A DNA stretch of 5,426 nt, taken from positions 32,414 through 37,839 of the forward strand of contig QHVD01000023.1 in assembly GCA_003222235.1 (NCBI GenBank), read 5' to 3'. A program made the translations under genes and the position numbers. This stretch comes from Gemmatimonadota bacterium. Lineage in GTDB: Bacteria > Gemmatimonadota > Gemmatimonadetes > Gemmatimonadales > GWC2-71-9. Position 1 is the stretch's first letter; every line of letters begins with the position of its first letter. This document shows, one piece after another, positions 1 through 3,783 of the stretch. The notes under the pieces were generated by a model, which did not search any database, was not told the origin of the DNA, and saw nothing but the letters and a program-made list of their open reading frames with translations.

Positions 1-1288
1 CGGCCTCGTCGGTGAAACTCGCCCGCAGCGCGTAGCGACGGTTAACCGGCAGGCCGATGCGGGACGCGGAGAGCTTCACCCCAGCGGCGATGACCCGCAC
101 CTGCCAGGTCACCGCCAACCCCGGCCCCGGACCTTTCACCGTCAAGCTCGTCCTGCCGGCCCGTTTCCCCGACATCGTCCCGGTGGCGGGGTCGAACACC
201 GCGAGCGACGGGTCGTCCACCGTCCAGCGCAGCGGCGCCTCCGGCACCAGGGTCTGGTCGGCCGCGAGGGCTTGCACCTGGAACGTCGCCGTCCCCCCGA
301 TGGGCAGCGGCACTTCCTGCTTGAACGAGGGGGACACCCTCAGCTCGGCCACCGACTTGTGCACCACTACGTCGATGACCTTGGACTGGAGCAGGCCGGA
401 GACCAGCAGCGTCGTCCGCCCGGGCGCAACCGCGGTCACGACGCCCGTGAGTGAGACGCGCGCGATGTTGGGGTCCGCCGTGGCCCATTGCATCGCGACG
501 GGGCTCACTACCCGGTTGCCCTGCGCGGGCACGATCACGTGGAGCGTGTCGACATCTCCCGGCGAGAGCGCGACCGGAGTCGCCTCGAAGATCGCGATAT
601 CGCTCTGCTGGACCACGACCGGCGCCGTCGCAGTGAGGCCGGTCGCGCTTATGACCTGGACAGTCCCCTGGCCCGGCGCGAGCGCGACGACGAGGCCGTT
701 CTGATCCACGCTCGCGATGTCCGGCCGCAATGACCTCCACGTCACCGACACGGGGGCTGCGGGCGAGCCGTCTTCCTTGAGCGGGCGCGGGTAGACCCGC
801 GTGTTCTCGGAGGGGAGCAGGTACACCGTGGGCGGCTCGATCCGCAGCACGGACGCAGGCCCGGTGCCGGGCGGCTGCCCCGCAAGCCCATCGGCCGCCG
901 GCGCGACCGGCTCGGCGGGCGGCTGCTGGGAGGCGGGCGGAGGCGCACCGGATACGGGCGGCAGCTGGGACGCGATCACCTGCACCGCCGCCTGGCCCCG
1001 ACGTGCGCCCACGCGCGCTTCGATGAGCGCCACGCCGCCACCGACGGCCGTCACCGTGCCCTCGTTGTCGATCTTCGCGACCGCGAGGTTGTTCGAAGAC
1101 CAGATGAACGTTACGGTGGGGATCACGTTGCCGGCGCGGTCGAACGCCGTGGCGAGCAGCGCGGCCCGCTCGCCGACCTTGATCGTCACCGACGGCGGGG
1201 CCACCTGAACTTCCGCCACGCTCTGAGCCACGGCGCCGCCGGGCATGAGGACTGCAAAGACCATCAAGGTGATGCCGCGAGCAACCAT
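1..1288 (-). CDS. Exported multi-domain Big_2 (bacterial Ig-like) protein, 3' end cut off
   Basis: Reading from ATG at 1288 gives 429 uninterrupted residues running off the window start, so the C-terminus is missing. Residues 1-21 form a Sec signal peptide: R4, a hydrophobic core ITLMVFAVLM, and an AVA cleavage motif before Q22. At least four Ig-like repeats follow, at about 24-106, 147-228, 229-311 and 312-402; a fifth begins at about 404. Each shows the Big_2 pattern: a P-x-x-V/L strand start, a W in the middle (W63, W184, W268, W355), then a 'D-P/N-x-x-I/L-A-x-V/F' strand and a 'G-x-V/M-x-A/G' turn (for example TVTAV, VVTAV). A Pro/Ala/Gln-rich linker (about 107-145) separates repeat 1 from the rest. 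Such domains are beta-sandwiches found in surface, adhesion and cell-wall-associated proteins; no catalytic domain is visible in this part. There is no Shine-Dalgarno before the ATG. The fold call is firm; the biological role is unknown. Confidence 0.88.
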   Translation of the reverse strand, partial: MVARGITLMVFAVLMPGGAVAQSVAEVQVAPPSVTIKVGERAALLATAFDRAGNVIPTVTFIWSSNNLAVAKIDNEGTVTAVGGGVALIEARVGARRGQAAVQVIASQLPPVSGAPPPASQQPPAEPVAPAADGLAGQPPGTGPASVLRIEPPTVYLLPSENTRVYPRPLKEDGSPAAPVSVTWRSLRPDIASVDQNGLVVALAPGQGTVQVISATGLTATAPVVVQQSDIAIFEATPVALSPGDVDTLHVIVPAQGNRVVSPVAMQWATADPNIARVSLTGVVTAVAPGRTTLLVSGLLQSKVIDVVVHKSVAELRVSPSFKQEVPLPIGGTATFQVQALAADQTLVPEAPLRWTVDDPSLAVFDPATGTMSGKRAGRTSLTVKGPGPGLAVTWQVRVIAAGVKLSASRIGLPVNRRYALRASFTDEA

Positions 1289-1297
1289 AGCCGCGCC

Positions 1298-1327
1298 AAC
1301 GTAAGCGCCCGTAAGTGTCGTTGTCAA
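1298..1327 (-). promoter_or_regulatory. Candidate promoter of the Big_2 gene
   Basis: On the minus strand a perfect TTGACA (1327-1322) is followed 18 nt later by TACGTT (1303-1298), a weak -10 match (3 of 6). A start about 7 nt further on would fall near 1291, leaving only a few bases before the ATG at 1288. That agrees with the absence of a ribosome binding site and suggests a nearly leaderless transcript. The -10 call is weak. Confidence 0.35.
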
Positions 1328-1413
1328 GCTAACTTGTCAGCGCGGCGGGAGGCGCGGCTCGCGCGTTCCCTAGCGGTCCATGGGATCGCCGCCTTCGAGG
1401 CGTGCTCACTTGC

Positions 1414-1442
1414 GTGACAGCATTCCTCGCGTAAGCTATAGG
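1414..1442 (+). promoter_or_regulatory. Candidate sigma-70-type promoter of the basic-protein gene
   Basis: GTGACA (1414-1419, 5 of 6 to TTGACA) and TATAGG (1437-1442, 4 of 6 to TATAAT) are separated by the ideal 17 nt. Transcription would start near 1449 and give a short leader of about 28 nt containing the GAGGAG ribosome site at 1464-1469. The -10 lies in one of the few AT-richer patches of the region. Confidence 0.5.
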
Positions 1443-1476
1443 CCACCCCCACGGACAACCAGCGAGGAGAAATCGG

Positions 1477-1743
1477 ATGCTCAAGTCAAGCGACTTCTCA
1501 GAGAGCAGCTGGACCGGCTCCGGCATGGTGGAGCCGACGTTCCCGCCGCCGCCCGCGCCCGCACCAACGCCGGGGTCGATGGAGGATGAGCCGATGAGGG
1601 CTCCGAGGCCGAAGCGGGCTGCGAAGAAGCCGAAGAAAGCGGCCAAGCGGCCAAAGGCGAAGCAGGCCGCCCGCAAGCGGCCCAAGGCCAAGGCCAAGCG
1701 GAGCGGGAAGAAGAAGAAGGCGGCGAGCAAGCGCCGCCGCTAG
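1477..1743 (+). CDS. Small histone-H1-like, Lys/Arg-rich basic protein (88 aa)
   Basis: The ATG at 1477 is preceded by GAGGAG (1464-1469) with 7 nt spacing, the best ribosome site in the window. The protein has three parts. Residues 1-20 are Ser-rich and mildly acidic. Residues 21-34 are a Pro/Ala linker (PPPPAPAPTP). Residues 41-88 are a tail in which 27 of 48 residues are Lys or Arg, arranged as AAKK, KPKK, RPKAK and KKKK runs and ending in KRRR. There is no signal peptide or membrane segment, so it should be cytoplasmic. Such tails occur in bacterial histone-H1-like and AlgP-type proteins that bind DNA or RNA through charge, so nucleoid or RNA binding is the likely role (inference). Low-complexity tails evolve by slippage and make homology calls unreliable; no specific family is claimed. 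The gene has its own promoter candidate and its stop overlaps that of a decayed minus-strand frame. Confidence 0.75.
   Translation: MLKSSDFSESSWTGSGMVEPTFPPPPAPAPTPGSMEDEPMRAPRPKRAAKKPKKAAKRPKAKQAARKRPKAKAKRSGKKKKAASKRRR
1581..1596 (+). promoter_or_regulatory. Possible internal ribosome site and start in the basic-protein gene
   Basis: GGAGG at 1581-1585 stands 8 nt before an in-frame ATG at 1594 (residue 40). Initiation here would yield a 49-residue protein made only of the Lys/Arg-rich tail, without the Ser/Pro head. The spacing is ideal, but nothing else proves use; GGAGG may simply come from the Met-Glu-Asp codons. Confidence 0.3.
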
Positions 1744-1933
1744 AACACCTCGACGTCACACTGCGGGAGCGCCTCGCGGATGGCTCGGGCCATCTCCTCG
1801 AGACGCTCCCGCGGTACTTTCTCGAGCCCTCCCAGTCAGTCCCCTGCGTCACCATCGCCTGAATCGTGTAGGGCTTGAGCGCGCGCTACGCCTCGACGAG
1901 GGATCCCGCGTCGTGGCGGCTTGCGTCGGCCAT
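1740..1933 (-). pseudogene. Possible remnant of a small gene (one stop, one frameshift)
   Basis: Reading down from ATG at 1933 gives 15 residues (MADASRHDAGSLVEA) and then an in-frame TAG at 1888-1886. The same frame continues with RALKPYTIQAMVTQGTDWEG to 1826. There a one-base shift in a GGGAGGG context leads into a second frame, LEKVPRERLEEMARAIREAL followed by PQCDVEVF, ending at TAG 1742-1740. The joined product would be about 64 residues with a charged, amphipathic C-terminal helix and looks protein-like rather than random. Its stop overlaps the plus-strand stop of the basic protein (shared CTAG). I do not recognise the family, and there is no ribosome site before the ATG. It may be a decayed gene, a gene with sequencing errors, or chance. 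Confidence 0.3.
1763..1812. repeat. Nested inverted repeat after the convergent stops
   Basis: A perfect 9-bp outer stem, GCGGGAGCG (1763-1771) with CGCTCCCGC (1804-1812), encloses a 6-bp inner hairpin, GATGGC (1779-1784) with GCCATC (1789-1794) around a 4-nt loop. It lies 20 nt past the basic protein's stop and could slow or end transcription. No proper T-run follows (only TACTTT at 1815-1820), so a standard intrinsic terminator is not supported. Confidence 0.35.
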
Positions 1934-1948
1934 GATGGAAAGTACGTT
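1921..1948 (+). promoter_or_regulatory. Weak candidate promoter of the lipoprotein operon
   Basis: TTGCGT (1921-1926, 4 of 6) and TACGTT (1943-1948, 3 of 6) are 16 nt apart. TACGTT is also the candidate -10 of the Big_2 gene. The predicted start near 1955 would leave a leader of about 24 nt before the GTG at 1979. It is the best placed option for the operon, but the match is poor. Confidence 0.22.
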
Positions 1949-1955
1949 GGGGCGA

Positions 1956-1971
1956 CTTCGCAACGAAGAGG
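1956..1971 (+). promoter_or_regulatory. Hairpin abutting the Shine-Dalgarno that decides the GTG start
   Basis: CTTCG (1956-1960) and CGAAG (1964-1968) form a 5-bp stem with a CAA loop. The last stem base is the first base of the only ribosome site here, GAGG (1968-1971). GAGG is 7 nt from the GTG at 1979 but only 1 nt from the ATG at 1973, which favours GTG. The stem is short and its regulatory effect is speculative. Confidence 0.35.
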
Positions 1972-1978
1972 AATGATC

Positions 1979-2437
1979 GTGGGTGCACGGCGTTGGGCCT
2001 GGGGCATGAGCGGCGCGTTCATCCTTGCCTGCGCGGCGCCGAAGGTGCCGCTCGGCGACCCGCAGCGAGAGATCGCGGCGCTCTTGTCCCGAAGCGCCGG
2101 AGACTGGAACCGCGGCGATCTCGCCGGCTTCATGAGCGATTATGCCCCAGACTCGCTCACGAGCTACGTCTCCGGCGGGCACGTGCTGTACGGCTGGCAG
2201 AAGCTGTTCGACCGCTACCAGGCCGCCTACTTCGCGCCCGGCAAGACGCGTGACTCGCTCACGTTCGATGAGGTGCGCGTGCGCCCGCTCACCGTCGACC
2301 TGGCGCTGTGCACCGCCCGGTTCGCGCTGCACCGGGGCGGCTCGGTGACGGCGAGCGGGCCGTTCACGCTCCTGCTCCAGAAGCGCGGCAGTCGGTGGCT
2401 CATTCTCCACGACCACACATCGAGCGACCCCAGGTGA
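1979..2437 (+). CDS. DUF4440/SnoaL-like (NTF2 fold) lipoprotein
   Basis: From the GTG at 1979 the product has 152 residues. It starts with a lipoprotein signal: R4-R5, a hydrophobic stretch to residue 17, and the lipobox ILAC with C18 as the lipidated cysteine. The mature part (about 28-152) has the NTF2-like pattern: helix EIAALLSRSAGDWNRGDLAG, 'F-M-x-x-Y-A-P-D', a Y-V-x-G-G turn, a second helix GWQKLFDRYQAAY, and a C-terminal beta sheet ending 'G-S-R-W-L-I-L-H-D-H-T-S', typical of DUF4440/SnoaL_3 proteins. These are small cone-shaped folds that act as enzymes or ligand-binding subunits; no catalytic set can be assigned. ATG at 1973 is the alternative start; an in-frame ATG at 1913 lacks a ribosome site and would bury the signal peptide. 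Its stop overlaps the next gene's GTG, so it is the first gene of the operon. Confidence 0.85.
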   Translation: MGARRWAWGMSGAFILACAAPKVPLGDPQREIAALLSRSAGDWNRGDLAGFMSDYAPDSLTSYVSGGHVLYGWQKLFDRYQAAYFAPGKTRDSLTFDEVRVRPLTVDLALCTARFALHRGGSVTASGPFTLLLQKRGSRWLILHDHTSSDPR

Positions 2438-3783
2438 GAGGCGGTCGGGGGGCCGCCTTGGCGTTGCTGCTCGCCGCCTGCAAGGCGCCCGGCGACGGCG
2501 TGATCGCGCTCGAAGGCGCGACGCTGATCAACGGCTCGGGCGGCAGGCCCGTCGAGGACGCGCTGCTCCTCGTCAAGGCGGGGCACATCGAAGTGGCCGC
2601 GCGCGTCAACGAGGTGAAGGTGCCGAGGGGCGCGAGCGTGCTCAGCCTGACCGGCAAGACGATCATCCCCGGACTCATCGACTCCCACGCCCACGTCGAG
2701 CGTTGGGCGATCGAGCGCTATCTCGTCTGGGGCGTCACGACGGTGCGGGACCTGGGCGCGAGCGGCACCGACTCGGGGCTCGCGCTGCGCAGCGCCGTGA
2801 ACTTGGGCTCCCTGCTGGGCCCCCGCATGTTCACCGCGGGCGCGATGATCGACGGCGTGCCCCCGACCTATCCGGCGGCGACGGGCGTCGCCACCCCCGG
2901 CCAGGGCCGCCAGGCCGTCGACCAGCGCGCCGTCGCCGGGACGGACCTGGTGAAGATCTACACGAAGATCACGCCGCAGCTCCTTGCGGCGATCATGGAC
3001 GAGGCGGCCACCCTGCGGCTTCCGGTCGCCGCGCATCTGGGGAAGACCGACGCGATCACCGCCGCCCGGGCCGGGGTGGAGTCGCTCGAGCACATGGCCG
3101 GCGTGGTGCAGGCCGCGGCGCCGGACCCTGCGCCGTACTTCCAGGCGCACGACCGCTTCCTGGCCGGATGGACGCTCGAGGAGAAGGGATGGGCCGGGCT
3201 GGACTCTGCGGCGGTGGCGCGCGTGGCCCGAGCGCTCGCGGCGACGCACGTGGGCCTCGTGCCCACGCTCGTCCTGCACGAAACGCTCTCGCGGCTCGAC
3301 AACCCCACCCTGCTGTCACGCCCCGGTATGGAAGACGTGCCGGCCGCGGCGGCGAGCGTGCGGGACGTCGCCGGACTGCTGCAGCGCGCCGGCTGGCGCC
3401 CCGCGGATTTTCAGGCGTTCCGGCGCGCGCGCGCGCGCCAGGACCAGTTCGTGCGCGAGTTCAAGCGGGCGGGCGGCTTGATCGCGGCCGGGTCGGACGC
3501 CGCGAATCAGCTGCTCGTTCCGGGGCTGTCGCTGCACGAGGAGATGAGCCTCCTGGTCACGGCCGGGCTCACGCCGCTCGAGGCCATCACCGCCGCCACG
3601 CGCCGGGGCGCACAGCTGCTCCGCGCCGACTCGCTGGGCGTGCTCGCACCGGGTAAGGTCGCAGACCTCGTGGTCCTGGACGGCGACCCGGCGAAAAGCA
3701 TCGGGGCGACGCGGCGCATCGCCTGGGTGATGGTGCGGGGCCGGCTGATACGACCCGATTCGTTGAGGAGAACATGGCACTGA
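2434..3783 (+). CDS. Exported metal-dependent amidohydrolase (imidazolonepropionase/Xaa-Pro dipeptidase-like), lipoprotein
   Basis: The GTG at 2434 overlaps the preceding TGA (GTGA) and starts a 449-residue protein with a clean lipoprotein signal: R2, R5, a hydrophobic core, and lipobox LAAC with C16 lipidated. An ATG at 2308 is in frame but would place 42 unrelated residues before the signal. The amidohydrolase superfamily set is complete: H85-x-H87 after IIPGLIDS, K174 in LVKIY (the probable carboxylated lysine bridging two metals), H201 in AAHLG, H220 in SLEHM, and D355 in AAGSD. The C-terminal SLHEEM and PLEAITAATRRGA helices lead into the 'G-V-L-A-P-G-K-V-A-D-L-V-V-L-D-G-D-P' composite beta domain. 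This is the COG1228-type group, which includes imidazolonepropionase and Xaa-Pro/Xaa-Arg carboxypeptidases. A lipid-anchored periplasmic peptidase or amidase is more likely than the cytosolic histidine-pathway enzyme. Substrate unknown. The gene overlaps the next by 10 nt. Confidence 0.9.
   Translation: MRGGRGAALALLLAACKAPGDGVIALEGATLINGSGGRPVEDALLLVKAGHIEVAARVNEVKVPRGASVLSLTGKTIIPGLIDSHAHVERWAIERYLVWGVTTVRDLGASGTDSGLALRSAVNLGSLLGPRMFTAGAMIDGVPPTYPAATGVATPGQGRQAVDQRAVAGTDLVKIYTKITPQLLAAIMDEAATLRLPVAAHLGKTDAITAARAGVESLEHMAGVVQAAAPDPAPYFQAHDRFLAGWTLEEKGWAGLDSAAVARVARALAATHVGLVPTLVLHETLSRLDNPTLLSRPGMEDVPAAAASVRDVAGLLQRAGWRPADFQAFRRARARQDQFVREFKRAGGLIAAGSDAANQLLVPGLSLHEEMSLLVTAGLTPLEAITAATRRGAQLLRADSLGVLAPGKVADLVVLDGDPAKSIGATRRIAWVMVRGRLIRPDSLRRTWH
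3423..3436 (+). repeat. (GC)7 dinucleotide run inside the amidohydrolase gene
   Basis: Seven GC units encode part of an Arg/Ala helix (RRARAR, near residues 330-335). Such alternating purine-pyrimidine runs can slip during replication and can adopt Z-DNA. A two-base change would frameshift the enzyme before its catalytic D355. Confidence 0.6.

Noticed and set aside
42..740. Open frames on both strands over the first 740 bases (minus 42-740, plus 57-704)
   Set aside because: Both are shadows of the minus-strand Big_2 gene, which shows repeated domain motifs and a signal peptide in its own frame.
1329..1730. A 133-codon minus-strand frame beginning with a Phe/Leu-rich stretch
   Set aside because: It is the antisense reading of Lys-rich codons (AAG read as CTT, giving Leu and Phe), so the apparent membrane segment is an artefact.
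1886..2416. A 176-codon minus-strand frame
   Set aside because: Mostly antisense to the DUF4440-like gene; only its last 15 codons are considered, as part of the possible remnant.
2308..2433. Upstream ATG extension of the amidohydrolase
   Set aside because: It would add 42 residues ahead of a perfect lipoprotein signal and overlap the previous gene by 130 nt; the GTG at 2434 fits both the GTGA overlap and the signal.
2227..3279. A 350-codon open frame on the minus strand
   Set aside because: Antisense to the amidohydrolase, low complexity in Arg/Gly/His, no motifs.
2703..3656. A 317-codon plus-strand frame
   Set aside because: Alternative frame within the amidohydrolase; Arg/Gly/Ala-rich composition typical of a shifted frame.
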